From: Bradyrhizobium sp. SRL28
GTDB lineage: Bacteria; Pseudomonadota; Alphaproteobacteria; Rhizobiales; Xanthobacteraceae
Assembly: GCF_018596315.1 (NCBI RefSeq)
Contig: NZ_JAHEAG010000028.1
Location: 32,211 to 96,210 of the forward strand
DNA length: 64,000 nt
Direction: 5' to 3'
Shown here: piece after piece, positions 25,240 through 34,179 of the stretch
Numbering within the stretch: the stretch's first letter is position 1
Layout of the letters: each line of letters begins with the position of its first letter
Notes under the pieces: generated by a model
The model's input: the letters and a program-made list of their open reading frames with translations, nothing else
Database searches by the model: none
Told to the model about the DNA's origin: nothing
Program-made: the position numbers and the translations under genes

Positions 25240-26934
25240 ATGCCGGGACTGAGGTCAAATTCTGCGAGGCTTTCTTGCTATCTTGTGGCGGCTTTTATCG
25301 TCACGTCACCGGTGAGCATCGCGTCGGCCCAAACCGCCGACATGATCCTGTTCAACGGCAAAATCCTCACCGTCGACAAGGATTTCTCCACGCAGCAGGC
25401 CGTGGCGATCGGGGACGGCAAGATCCTCGCGACCGGCGCTTCAGCCGCGATGAAGAAGCTCGCCGGCAAGACCGCCAAGCTGATCGATCTCGGTGGCCGC
25501 ACGGTGATTCCGGGGCTCACCGACGGACACATCCACGGCATCCGCGCCGCGCTCACCTTCGGCACTGAGGTGAACTGGATCGGCGTGCCCACGCTGAAAG
25601 ACGCGCTGGAGAAGATCGGTCAAGCCGCAAAGACTCAGAAGGCCGGATCCTGGATCGTCGTCGCCGGCGGCTGGACCGAGGAGCAGTTTGCCGAGAAGCG
25701 CCGGCCGACCCCGGCAGAGGTCACCGCAGTTGCGCCCGACAATCCCGTCTACATCCAGCATCTCTATGACTGGCTGCTGTTGTCGCCGAAGGCGATGGAG
25801 GCGCTGAACATCCGCGACGACAACGATGTGGCGCCCGGCGGCGAGCTCGCGCGCGACAGCGACAACAAGCCGACCGGCATCATCGACGCCGGCGGCGCTG
25901 CGCTCGGCAAGATTTTTGACAAGCTGCCCAAGCCGACCATCGAGCAGCAGATCGACGGCTCCAGAAAATTCTTCCGCGAGATGAACAGCCTCGGGATAAC
26001 AGGCATTGTCGACGGCGGCGGCGTCAGCATGTATCCCGCGAACTACCAGGCCGTGTTTCGGCTGTGGCAGGACAAGCAGCTGACCGTGCGCGTCGCCTAT
26101 CACCTCTGCGCGCCAAAGCCCGGCAGCGAGCTCGCGGACCTGCAAAACCTGACGCAACTCTCGCCACCGGGATTTGGCGACGCCATGCTGCATTTCAACG
26201 GCCCTGGCGAAATCCTGATCTGGGCCGACTGGACCGATGGCGACATCACGCCCGACGGCAAGGCGAAGCTTGCCGAACTGCTGCGCTGGGCGGCGTCAAA
26301 GCGCTACACCATTCAGCTGCACTGGAATCCCGACCGCACCGTCCACGACCTGCTCGACGTGGTCGAGGACATCAACAAGGATGTTCCGGTGCGCGAGCTG
26401 CGCTGGGCCGTGCTGCATCTCTACACTGCCTCCGAAGCCAGCTTGAAGCGCATGAAGGCGCTCGGCCTGGTCTGGGGCGTGCAAGATGGGCTCTATTTCG
26501 GCGGCGAGCGGCTGCAGAAGGAGGTCGGGGTCGAACAGGCCAAGGCGATGCCGAGGATCGCCACCGCGATGAAGCTCGGGCTCGTGGTCGGCGGCGGCAC
26601 CGACGCGCACCGCGTGTCGTCCTACAATCCCTTCGTGTCGCTGCAATGGTATCTCGACGGCACCACGATCGGTGGCACCAAAACCCGCGGCGACGAGGAA
26701 GCTCCCAGCCGCCGCCAGGTGCTGGAGATGTACACCCGCAACACCGCCTTCCTGGCAAATGACGACGACAAGCGCGGCACGCTGGAGGCCGGCAAGTTCG
26801 CCGACCTCGCGGTGCTGTCGGCGGATTACATGACCGCGCCGGTGAAGGAGATCGGCAAGATCAAATCGGTGCTGACGATGGTCGGCGGCAAGGTAGTGTA
26901 TGCGGCGCCGCCGTTTGCGGGGGAGCCACGCTAG
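25240..26934 (+). CDS. Secreted Amidohydro_3-type amidohydrolase (YtcJ-like)
   Basis: 564 residues with a signal peptide (cleavage near IASA) and a metal-dependent amidohydrolase fold: ILFNGKILTVDKDF, TVIPGLTDGHIHG (HxH), a central HWNPDRTVHDLLD, and GGGTDAHR with the late Asp. Length and N-terminal composition match YtcJ-like exported amidohydrolases. Bond cleaved is unknown, probably an amide or imide. The start at 25240 is supported by GGGGAGCAC upstream; an in-frame extension to 25150 lies in a repeat element. It is bracketed by two copies of the GTAGGGTGGGC palindrome. Confidence 0.92.
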   Translation: MPGLRSNSARLSCYLVAAFIVTSPVSIASAQTADMILFNGKILTVDKDFSTQQAVAIGDGKILATGASAAMKKLAGKTAKLIDLGGRTVIPGLTDGHIHGIRAALTFGTEVNWIGVPTLKDALEKIGQAAKTQKAGSWIVVAGGWTEEQFAEKRRPTPAEVTAVAPDNPVYIQHLYDWLLLSPKAMEALNIRDDNDVAPGGELARDSDNKPTGIIDAGGAALGKIFDKLPKPTIEQQIDGSRKFFREMNSLGITGIVDGGGVSMYPANYQAVFRLWQDKQLTVRVAYHLCAPKPGSELADLQNLTQLSPPGFGDAMLHFNGPGEILIWADWTDGDITPDGKAKLAELLRWAASKRYTIQLHWNPDRTVHDLLDVVEDINKDVPVRELRWAVLHLYTASEASLKRMKALGLVWGVQDGLYFGGERLQKEVGVEQAKAMPRIATAMKLGLVVGGGTDAHRVSSYNPFVSLQWYLDGTTIGGTKTRGDEEAPSRRQVLEMYTRNTAFLANDDDKRGTLEAGKFADLAVLSADYMTAPVKEIGKIKSVLTMVGGKVVYAAPPFAGEPR

Positions 26935-26944
26935 TGCGGGGTGT

Positions 26945-27025
26945 GTAGGGTGGGCAAAGCGCAGCGTGCCCACCATCAAGAGCAGCGCTAGAAGTGGTGG
27001 GCACGCTTCGCTTTGCCCACCCTAC
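26945..27025. repeat. GTAGGGTGGGCAAAGCG palindromic repeat, copy 2
   Basis: Left GTAGGGTGGGCAAAGCGCAGCG, right CGCTTCGCTTTGCCCACCCTAC in inverted form, with inner CGTGCCCACCAT / GTGGTGGGCACG. More symmetric than copy 1. Confidence 0.87.
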
Positions 27026-27040
27026 GGGGCCGGTGGCAAC

Positions 27041-28336
27041 TCAACCCACCTCAAACCTTATCGGCAGCTTCTTCGGGCCATTCACAAAATAAGCCTGCGT
27101 CATCTTGACCTCGCCGTCGAGCGCGATCGATTTCAGCCGCGGCAGCAGCTCCTCGAACAGGATGCGCATCTCGAGCTTGGCCAGATATTGCCCGAGGCAG
27201 AGATGCGCGCCATAGCCGAAGGCTACGTGGCGGTTCGGCTTGCGGTCGCAGCGAAATCTGTACGGCTCCTCGAACACGTCCTCGTCGCGATTTCCGGACG
27301 CGTAGCACAGCATCAGCCAGTCGCCCCTGGCGATCTTGCGTCCGCCGAGTTCGGTATCCGACGTCGCCGAGCGCATGAAATGCTTGACCGGAGTCATCCA
27401 GCGGATTGCCTCGTCGACCAGGCCCGGGATCAGATCCGGATTGGCCTTCACCCGCGCGAATTGCTCGGGGTCCTCCGCCAGCGCCCAGATCGCGCCGGCG
27501 GTCGAGGATGACGTCGTGTCGTGGCCGGCGGTGGCGACGATCATGTAATAGCTGGTCGCATCGTGATCCGGCATGTAGTCGCCGCCGATCCTGGCATTGG
27601 CAATGACAGTGGCGAGATCGTCGCGGGGGTTGCGGCGCCGGTCCTCGGTGATACCCCGGAAATAGGCGCCGAAATCAGCCACCACCGACTGCATCATCCC
27701 GGAGAACTGCTCGGCCGTGAGCTGTTCCCTGATCCGCGCCGTGTCGGGATCCTGCGGGCCGAACAGCTCTTGCGTCAGCTTGAGCATTCGCGGCTCGTCC
27801 TTCTCGGGAACGCCGAGAATTTCCATGATGACATGCAGGGGATAGCCGAGGGCAACGTCTTCGACGAAGTCGCAGGCGCCGCCCTTGTCGAGCATGCGTT
27901 GCACGGTGGCGCGCGCGATCTCACGCACGCGCGCCTCGAACTTTCCGAGATTGGCGGGCATGAACCAGCCCTGCGTCAGCGCGCGGTATTTCGGATGATC
28001 GGGCGCATCCATCTGCACCAGCGAACGAACCAGATTTGGTCCGCCCGTGATCTTGCGGACGCGTTCTTCCACCGCCCGGTTCGTCAGCGTGGTCGGGCGG
28101 TCGGCGTTGTGGAACAGTTCGTTCTGGCGGCTGACGGCCTGGATATGCGCATGTTTTGTCACGACCCAGAACGGGTCGAACCCCTCGGGCCGCGCGATCC
28201 CGAGCGGGTTGTTGGCGCGCAGCCAACGGTAACTGTCATGGATGCGGTGGTCGGCATAGGCGACCGGATTGACGAGCGAAGCCGCAATGTCGGCGGGGAT
28301 GTCGAGATTCGGACTCGAATCGACGGTCGTATCCAT
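27041..28336 (-). CDS. Cytochrome P450
   Basis: 431 residues. The heme loop FGYGAHLCLGQYLAKLEM gives the Cys ligand (about Cys380); the I-helix oxygen-activation motif is TAGHDTTSSSTAGA; the K-helix ExxR is DEAIRW. It is soluble, of bacterial class I type. No ferredoxin or reductase gene is adjacent, so redox partners are elsewhere. The start at 28336 has GGGGGAGGCC upstream; an in-frame extension to 28387 lacks this. Substrate is not predictable from sequence alone. Confidence 0.95.
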   Translation of the reverse strand: MDTTVDSSPNLDIPADIAASLVNPVAYADHRIHDSYRWLRANNPLGIARPEGFDPFWVVTKHAHIQAVSRQNELFHNADRPTTLTNRAVEERVRKITGGPNLVRSLVQMDAPDHPKYRALTQGWFMPANLGKFEARVREIARATVQRMLDKGGACDFVEDVALGYPLHVIMEILGVPEKDEPRMLKLTQELFGPQDPDTARIREQLTAEQFSGMMQSVVADFGAYFRGITEDRRRNPRDDLATVIANARIGGDYMPDHDATSYYMIVATAGHDTTSSSTAGAIWALAEDPEQFARVKANPDLIPGLVDEAIRWMTPVKHFMRSATSDTELGGRKIARGDWLMLCYASGNRDEDVFEEPYRFRCDRKPNRHVAFGYGAHLCLGQYLAKLEMRILFEELLPRLKSIALDGEVKMTQAYFVNGPKKLPIRFEVG

Positions 28337-28441
28337 GGGCCTCCCCCGCCTGCCTATGTCACCTGCGCAAGGTGCGCAGATGATCAACGATAATTAGGCA
28401 GTTGCAAGGCCCACAGCTTGCGTTGAGCGGCTACCTCTCCC

Positions 28442-28468
28442 CGTCATTGCGAGCGAAGCGCAATGACG
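28442..28468. repeat. Short derivative of the CGTCATTGCGAGCG palindrome
   Basis: Only the outer ends remain: CGTCATTGCGAGCGAAG joined to CGCAATGACG. It looks like an internal-deletion form of the 75-bp element, suggesting excision or slippage at the symmetry centre. Confidence 0.75.
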
Positions 28469-28482
28469 ACGCAGCGAGCGGC

Positions 28483-29580
28483 TCAATAATACCCGAACGC
28501 CACCGGGCGAAAGGCGTGCAGCAGATGCTGGTCGATCTTGTCGCCCATCTCTTCCATCATGCCGAACGCCTTGGCGTGGGTGAACTGCAGCCGGTAGGCG
28601 CGCTTCTCGACCAGGGCGGCATAGATATCAACGATCGTGGTCAGCCGCACGATGTCGCTGATCTGCTTGCCGTTCAGGCCGTTGGGATAGCCGGTGCCGT
28701 CGAGGAACTCGTGATGGTGCAGCACCACATCGAGCATCTCGAGCGGGAAACCGCCCTGGGCTGCCAGCGCGTCATAACCGCGGCGCGGATGCTGGCGCAT
28801 CTCTTCCATCTCTTCCAGAGTCAGCGGGCCCGGCTTGTCCAGGATCGCCACCGGGATGAATGCCTTGCCGACGTCGTGCAGCAGCGCGGCGCGGGCAAGA
28901 CGGCGCTGGTCGTCCTCACGCATGCCGAGATGCTGCGCGTAGGCGACTGCAAAGCCGGTGACAAAGAGACAATGGCGGTAGCTGCCGGCGTGATGGCAGC
29001 CGACCGTCGTCAGCCATTCGCGCAGCGACGAATGCTTGATCGCCTTGAGAATCTTGTTCTCGGCCTCGACGATGTCGCTGAATTTCAGGGGAACGCCAGA
29101 TGGAAGCTTTTCGAAGATCTTGACCATCACGGCATGCGCCGCTTCGACACCTCGGTTCAGGACCTTGCCGCGATCGGTCTCGTCATATCCATCGCTGTCC
29201 GGAAACGCGGCGCGAATCCGCTGCAGGATGCCTTGCGCGTCGAACGGCCGCGCGATGGTGTCGGTGGCGCCGAGCGCCCAGGCCTGCATCGATCCGTGAT
29301 GCAGCGCGTCCGCCAGCACGAACAGCCGCGGCATTTCGCGATAGGCCTCGGCGCGCAGCTTGTTGCGCACCAACTGCACGCTCTCGGCGGAGCGCAAATT
29401 GATGTCGACCACGATGCCCGCAAGGTCGCGCTCGGGCGCATCGGGAATGTCAGATGTCGCGATGGTGTCGACCTGACCGACGGATCGCAGAATGCTGGCG
29501 AGTTCGCTGCTCTGATCGCTTCGATCCGAAGCCAGCAGCAGCCGGCGCTTGGTCGAAGTCTTGTTGGCTACCGATGTCAT
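28483..29580 (-). CDS. HD-GYP phosphodiesterase with N-terminal receiver-like domain
   Basis: 365 residues. The C-terminal HD-GYP domain has LLHDVGK, DKPGPLTLEEMEEMRQHPRRGYD and HHHEFLDGTGYPNGL, the full set for c-di-GMP hydrolysis to pGpG or GMP. The N-terminal 125 residues look like a response-regulator receiver: VVDINL gives the likely phosphoacceptor Asp, but the acidic pocket reads SDRSD and the conserved Lys is Arg (IARPFD), so phosphorylation is doubtful. It adds a third c-di-GMP gene to the window. No kinase is adjacent. It lies 146 bp upstream of the P450 on the same strand. Confidence 0.92.
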   Translation of the reverse strand: MTSVANKTSTKRRLLLASDRSDQSSELASILRSVGQVDTIATSDIPDAPERDLAGIVVDINLRSAESVQLVRNKLRAEAYREMPRLFVLADALHHGSMQAWALGATDTIARPFDAQGILQRIRAAFPDSDGYDETDRGKVLNRGVEAAHAVMVKIFEKLPSGVPLKFSDIVEAENKILKAIKHSSLREWLTTVGCHHAGSYRHCLFVTGFAVAYAQHLGMREDDQRRLARAALLHDVGKAFIPVAILDKPGPLTLEEMEEMRQHPRRGYDALAAQGGFPLEMLDVVLHHHEFLDGTGYPNGLNGKQISDIVRLTTIVDIYAALVEKRAYRLQFTHAKAFGMMEEMGDKIDQHLLHAFRPVAFGYY

Positions 29581-29916
29581 GAAACCCCAGACCCCTAGCA
29601 GTGAAGACTTGCAACCGAGGCTAGCGGAGAATGGGTTCCTTGCGGCTTAAGAGGGATGCTGAAAGCGAACTACCATAAATGCTAAAATTTTAGCGATCTG
29701 GTTTGTGATGCGCTGCGCCCACATTGTCATCATCGCCTTGTGCGCAATTGCGCACTGGAGCGGATGATCCAGTACGCCATGACAGTTATTATCACCCTCG
29801 AAGGCCGCGGCGTACTGGATGCCCCGCCTGCGCGGGGCATGACAGCACGGGGTCACAAAATAAATCCGCCGGAAGCATTACCTCCGGCGGATCATTCTTA
29901 TCGGTGCTTCGGCGAT
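29581..29916. other. Intergenic region with degraded palindromic repeats and a terminator
   Basis: No gene recognised. Around 29760-29847 there are fragments of a CAGTACGCC / GCGTACTGGATG element and GCCCCGCCTGCGCGGGGC, the same style as the element near 43250. The minus-strand terminator at 29858-29892 closes the molybdoenzyme operon. Confidence 0.55.
29858..29892 (-). terminator. Intrinsic terminator of the molybdoenzyme operon
   Basis: Ten-base arms ATCCGCCGGA and TCCGGCGGAT with a 9-base loop, followed on the minus strand by TTTATTTTG. It lies directly after the large-subunit stop codon. Confidence 0.8.
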
Positions 29917-32190
29917 TTACGCCTTCATGCTCGCCTTCACCGCTTCTGCCGTGATCGGCAACGAGCGGATGCGCGCGCCGCAGGCGTTGAAGATCGCGTT
30001 GCCGAGCGCGGGCGCGATCACCGTCACCGCCGGCTCGCCGACGCCGGTCGGCTTGTCGCCGTTGGCGATGACATTGATGGCCACTTCCGGCGTCTGGCTC
30101 ATCCGCAGCGGCGTGTAGGTATCGAAGTTGGTCTGCTCGATACCACCATCCTTCAGCGTCGCCTTTTCATACATGGCGAGCGAAAGGCCCCACAATGCCG
30201 CGCCCTCGACCTGGGCGCGGATGTTGTCGGGATGCACCTGCATGCCGACGTCGGTGGCCACGGTCAATTTCTTGACCTTGACCTCGCCGGACGGCGACAC
30301 GGCGACATGGGCCACGCACGCGGTCCAGCTTGCGGTTGCCCGCTCCTGCGACGAGACGCAGGCGACGCCCATGCCCTCGCCTTTCGGCAGTTTGGTGGTG
30401 CCGTAGCCGGCCATGCCCATCGCCGCCAGCAGCGTGTTGCGCAGGCGTTGCGCGCCACCGTCGTTCTTGCCTTTGCCGTCCAGCATCGCGATGCGGTACT
30501 CTGCGGGATCCTTGCCTGCCGCGTGCGCAAGTTCGTCGATCATGCTTTCGACGGCCCAGAAGGTCCAGCCGGGAGCGACCGACCGCAACTGCCCGGACGG
30601 GGTGGCGGTGTGCGCCATCTCGTTCTTGATCGCGCGGACATTGTGATTGGGCACGGAATAGAAGAAGTCCGCACCATTCACGGTGAACGAGTCCAGCGGT
30701 CCTTTCTTGTCGACCGAAGGCGTCAGGAAATCGGGGATTCCCCATCGCTGGGTCGGCCACGCGCTGACCACGTCGTGGTTGAGCGCGATCAGCTTGCCAT
30801 CGCCATCGAGACCCGCCTTTACCTTCTGGAAGGTCAGCGGACGCGAATAGTCCATGGTCATGTCGTTTTCGCGCGAGTAAATGACCTTGACCGGTTTGCC
30901 GACGGCCTTCGCCGCCTGCACCGCGGGCACCATCATGTCTGCGTCGAGACGCCGGCCGAAGCCGCCGCCCAGCCACATCTGGTGCATGACGACGAACTTG
31001 GGATCGATCCCGGCAGCACCCGCCGCGATTGCGCCGGAACGCGTCGCGAACTGGTTGCCAGAATAGATATGCAGGATATCGCCCTTGAACTCGGCAGTGG
31101 CGTTCATCGGCTCCAGCGGCGCATGGATGTTGATGCTGGTGGTGTATTCAGCCTCCATCACCTTCGCCGCGGTCCCGAAAGCCGCCGCGGTGTCGCCGTC
31201 CTTGACGAAGAACTGTCCGGAATCGTCGAGCGCCTGCAGCCGCTTCGCCTCGTCGATCAACGACTGGCTCGATAGCTTGGCGTTCGGACCATTGTCGTAA
31301 GTGATCTTCAGCGCGTCGCCGGCCTTCCGCGCATTGGCATAGGTATTGGCGACCGCCACCACCCAGCCGGAAGTGCTGCCGGTCTTGTCGTCGAGCGTGA
31401 TCGCCTTGATGAAGCCCGGCACCTTTTTGGCGGCGGCGTCATCGACCGATTTCACCGTGGCGCCGAAGCGTACCGGCGGCGTCACCACCTTGCCGTAGAC
31501 CATGCCCGGCAGCATGACGTCGATGCCGTATTTGGCCGTGCCGTTGATCTTCGGGGGAATATCGAGCTGCGGAACGGAGACGCCGACCATGGTGTACTGG
31601 TCGGGCGTCTTGAGCTTGATCGCCTTGAGTTCGTCCGGCGTGAACTTCTTGGTGATCTTGCCGCTCTTGACGATGTCGGCAAAGCTCATCGACTTCTTCG
31701 ACTTCGTATGCGAGACGGTGGAGTTGCGCACCACCAACTCGCCGGCCGGCACACCCATCGAGGCGGCTGCGGCTTCCGTCAATGCAATACGGCCCGCGGC
31801 ACCCGCGCGGCTCATCGCATCGAAGTTCATCATCGTGCTCCAGCTGCCGCCGGTAATCTGCGCGCCGAGCACGGGGTCGTTGAATTTCGGATCGTTGGAG
31901 GCAAGCTGGACCCGCATGTCCTTCCAGCTCGAACCGAGCTCTTCGGAAACGATCTGCGCCATGGTCGAGGCGATGTGCTGGCCCATGTCGGCCTTGCCGC
32001 AGGTGACCGTGACGAGACCGTCGGGACCGATCGAGTACCACACGCTGGGTTCGAAAGCGGAAGGCGCGGCCAAAGCCTGATCGATACCTGGAACGGCGGC
32101 ATAGCCGAGCACGAGACCCGTGGCGGCGGAGCCGACCAGGAACGAACGGCGGCTGAGATCGGTGGATGGGATTTTCACGTGCGTATTCAT
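29917..32190 (-). CDS. Molybdopterin-binding large subunit, isoquinoline 1-oxidoreductase-like
   Basis: 757 residues of the xanthine dehydrogenase family large subunit. It opens with a twin-arginine-like signal, SRRSFLVGSAATGLVLGY, typical of the IorB/aldehyde oxidase group exported with its partner. Mo-cofactor contacts include GGGFGRRLDADMM and the late GVGEPAVTVIAPALGNAI. The start overlaps the stop of the 2Fe-2S subunit gene by 4 bp (ATGA), and the pair would form a heterodimer oxidising an N-heterocycle or aldehyde. Electron acceptor is not identifiable. GGAGGGCAAC supports the start at 32190. Confidence 0.94.
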   Translation of the reverse strand: MNTHVKIPSTDLSRRSFLVGSAATGLVLGYAAVPGIDQALAAPSAFEPSVWYSIGPDGLVTVTCGKADMGQHIASTMAQIVSEELGSSWKDMRVQLASNDPKFNDPVLGAQITGGSWSTMMNFDAMSRAGAAGRIALTEAAAASMGVPAGELVVRNSTVSHTKSKKSMSFADIVKSGKITKKFTPDELKAIKLKTPDQYTMVGVSVPQLDIPPKINGTAKYGIDVMLPGMVYGKVVTPPVRFGATVKSVDDAAAKKVPGFIKAITLDDKTGSTSGWVVAVANTYANARKAGDALKITYDNGPNAKLSSQSLIDEAKRLQALDDSGQFFVKDGDTAAAFGTAAKVMEAEYTTSINIHAPLEPMNATAEFKGDILHIYSGNQFATRSGAIAAGAAGIDPKFVVMHQMWLGGGFGRRLDADMMVPAVQAAKAVGKPVKVIYSRENDMTMDYSRPLTFQKVKAGLDGDGKLIALNHDVVSAWPTQRWGIPDFLTPSVDKKGPLDSFTVNGADFFYSVPNHNVRAIKNEMAHTATPSGQLRSVAPGWTFWAVESMIDELAHAAGKDPAEYRIAMLDGKGKNDGGAQRLRNTLLAAMGMAGYGTTKLPKGEGMGVACVSSQERATASWTACVAHVAVSPSGEVKVKKLTVATDVGMQVHPDNIRAQVEGAALWGLSLAMYEKATLKDGGIEQTNFDTYTPLRMSQTPEVAINVIANGDKPTGVGEPAVTVIAPALGNAIFNACGARIRSLPITAEAVKASMKA

Positions 32191-32684
32191 GTTGCCCTCC
32201 GCTCGGTGCCGGCGTTGGAGGCGGTACGCATTTCGGACGCGGCGCGCATGATCGCCTTCTGAATGCGCGAATAGGTCATGCAGCGACACAGATTGCCGTC
32301 CATATGCGCGACCACTTCGTCCTTGGTCGGGTTGGAATTCTTGGAGAGAAGCGATGCCGCCTGCATGATCTGGCCGGACTGGCAGTAGCCGCATTGCGGG
32401 ACCTGCTCGAGGATCCAGGCCTTCTGCAAGGGATGATCGCCCTTGGCGCTGAGACCTTCGATGGTGGTGATCTTCTTGCCGAGCGCGTCGCTGACCGAAG
32501 TCTGGCAGGAGCGAACGGCTTCGCCGTTGACGTGAACCGTGCAGGCGCCGCAGAGACCTGCGCCGCAACCGAATTTCGTACCGGTCATCTGCAATTGCTC
32601 GCGGATGACCCAGAGCAGCGGCGTATCGTTGGACGCCTCGACGGACATATTCCGCCCGTTGATATTCAGATTAGGCATGTTCAC
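32187..32684 (-). CDS. 2Fe-2S small subunit, IorA-like
   Basis: 165 residues, the usual two-cluster small subunit. The plant-type ferredoxin cluster is CGAGLCGACTVHVNG with a later Cys; the second, helical cluster is CGYCQSGQIMQA with CRCMTY. It lacks its own Tat signal, consistent with hitch-hiking export on the large subunit. The two genes are translationally coupled (ATGA). Electrons pass from the Mo site through these clusters to an unidentified acceptor such as a cytochrome. Confidence 0.95.
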   Translation of the reverse strand: MNMPNLNINGRNMSVEASNDTPLLWVIREQLQMTGTKFGCGAGLCGACTVHVNGEAVRSCQTSVSDALGKKITTIEGLSAKGDHPLQKAWILEQVPQCGYCQSGQIMQAASLLSKNSNPTKDEVVAHMDGNLCRCMTYSRIQKAIMRAASEMRTASNAGTERRAT

Positions 32685-32986
32685 TCCCCTTCCGGTGTTG
32701 GAAGCCGCTTACGGCGGCAATTCACTTTCTTGGGTATTGGCCGGCATCCACCGAAGCTATATGCCGGGTAACGTGAGCATGATCCGGAACCGATTTAGAG
32801 GCAATGCAATTTGGAATGAATATAGAAATCGCGGTTGTGCGCTGCGGCAAGGTTTCGTCACGGGTCAAATCGAGCGCGCGAGCAGCAGGCGCACCTTCCG
32901 TTTCCGCATTTCCCAACGGCGAACCTGTCGCGCTAGGATAGAGCGAGAGCGGAATTAGGTGTCTTTTGCTTCGGGAAAAACAGGAA
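32685..32986. other. Divergent intergenic region, no gene recognised
   Basis: 302 bp between the molybdoenzyme operon and an alpha/beta hydrolase gene transcribed the other way. It should hold both promoters, but I could not identify convincing hexamers. No repeat family was recognised. Confidence 0.4.
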
Positions 32987-33775
32987 ATGCCGACAATCAA
33001 TCGCGACGGGGTCCGCATCTATTACGAAGTTCACGGCTCCGGCCCACCGCTCCTGCTGACCCACGGCTACTCGTCGACCAGTGGGATGTGGCAGGGCCAG
33101 ATCGCGGCCTTGTCGAAGCACCACAAGCTCGTGTTGTGGGACATGCGGGGTCATGGCCAGTCCGGTTACCCCGAGGATACCGCCGCCTATAGCGAAGCGC
33201 TGACGATCGCCGACATGGCGGCGCTGCTCGACGCCGTCGGCGCCGAAACGGCGATCGTCGGCGGGCTCTCGCTCGGCGGCTACATGTCGCTGGCGTTCTA
33301 CCGCGCCCATCCGGACCGCGTCCGCGCGCTCCGCATCATCGACACCGGCCCGGGCTTCAAGAAGGACGAGGCCCGCGAGGTCTGGAACAAGCGCGCGCAT
33401 GACACCGGCGACCGCTTCGAGCGCGAGGGACTGGAGGTTCTGAAATCGGCCAGCCGGGAACGCTCCAGCGTCACCCATCGCGACGCCTCAGGGCTGGCGC
33501 GCGCCGCGCGCGGCATGCTGACCCAGCGCGATGCGCGCGTGATCGAATCCCTGCCCGATATCAAGGTGCCGTCGCTGATCGTGGTCGGCGCCGACGACAC
33601 GCCGTTCCTCGCCGCCTCCGACTACATGGCCGCCAAAATTCCCGGCGCGCAGAAGGTGGTGATCCCGGCCGCCGGCCACGCCGTCAACATCGACCAGCCG
33701 CAGGCCTTTATCGACGCTGTGCTGCCGTTCCTCGGCACCCTGGACAGCAAGGCAACGCAGAAGGCGGCGTCATGA
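32987..33775 (+). CDS. Alpha/beta hydrolase
   Basis: 262 residues. Nucleophile elbow GLSLGGY (Ser), acid residue in VVGADDTPF, His in PAAGHAVNID, and oxyanion region LTHGYSSTSGMW: a full catalytic triad of the alpha/beta hydrolase superfamily (carboxylesterase, lactonase or 3-oxoadipate enol-lactonase-like). The ATG at 32987 is chosen over the TTG at 32966, though AGGA is close to the codon. The next gene overlaps by 4 bp. The substrate is unknown. Confidence 0.9.
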   Translation: MPTINRDGVRIYYEVHGSGPPLLLTHGYSSTSGMWQGQIAALSKHHKLVLWDMRGHGQSGYPEDTAAYSEALTIADMAALLDAVGAETAIVGGLSLGGYMSLAFYRAHPDRVRALRIIDTGPGFKKDEAREVWNKRAHDTGDRFEREGLEVLKSASRERSSVTHRDASGLARAARGMLTQRDARVIESLPDIKVPSLIVVGADDTPFLAASDYMAAKIPGAQKVVIPAAGHAVNIDQPQAFIDAVLPFLGTLDSKATQKAAS

Positions 33776-34116
33776 AAATATTTGCCGTAGTGGCGCTCCT
33801 GATCGCCGGCCCCTCCGTGCCCGCCCTTGCGCAGCAACGGCCACCGATCGGCGGCCCCTACCCGCCACCTTTCACCGAAACGCTGTCGAACAACACGCCG
33901 CTGGCGTTCGGCATGGATGCGCAAGAAGCCGCACATGCGCTCGGCACCCCGCTCAATTATGTCCGGGGACGGCCGGGCGAGGAAATCTTCCTCGCATTCC
34001 GCAACATCGGCGGCAGCGGATTGTTCTACAAGAAAGACCGGCTGTTTCTGCAATTCCGCAAGGGCAGGCTGGCCGGCTGGAAGGGCAACTGGGGCCACAA
34101 CTGGATGTGGCAATAA
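33772..34116 (+). CDS. Small secreted protein of unknown function
   Basis: 114 residues: signal peptide (MKIFAVVALLIAGPSVPALA), then FGMDAQEAAHALGTPLNYVRGRPGEEIFLAF, resembling the two-helix, beta-sheet start of BamE/SmpA-like proteins, and a Trp-rich end (GWKGNWGHNWMWQ). That fold link is a guess. The start overlaps the upstream hydrolase stop by 4 bp (ATGA), so the two are translationally coupled and it may serve as a periplasmic partner or folding factor for neighbouring enzymes. Confidence 0.82.
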   Translation: MKIFAVVALLIAGPSVPALAQQRPPIGGPYPPPFTETLSNNTPLAFGMDAQEAAHALGTPLNYVRGRPGEEIFLAFRNIGGSGLFYKKDRLFLQFRKGRLAGWKGNWGHNWMWQ

Positions 34117-34179
34117 CCGACTTTTGAACAGATCCTCGCGCAAGCGACTTCGTGCAACTCAAACGCAAATGGATGACCC

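Noticed and set aside
28402..29598. Plus-strand open frame over the HD-GYP gene
   Set aside because: Antisense to a well-supported gene, no domain, no ribosome site.
32191..32568. In-frame upstream extension of the molybdoenzyme large subunit
   Set aside because: It runs through the 2Fe-2S gene in another frame and lacks protein-like character; the ATGA overlap and Tat signal set the true start at 32190.
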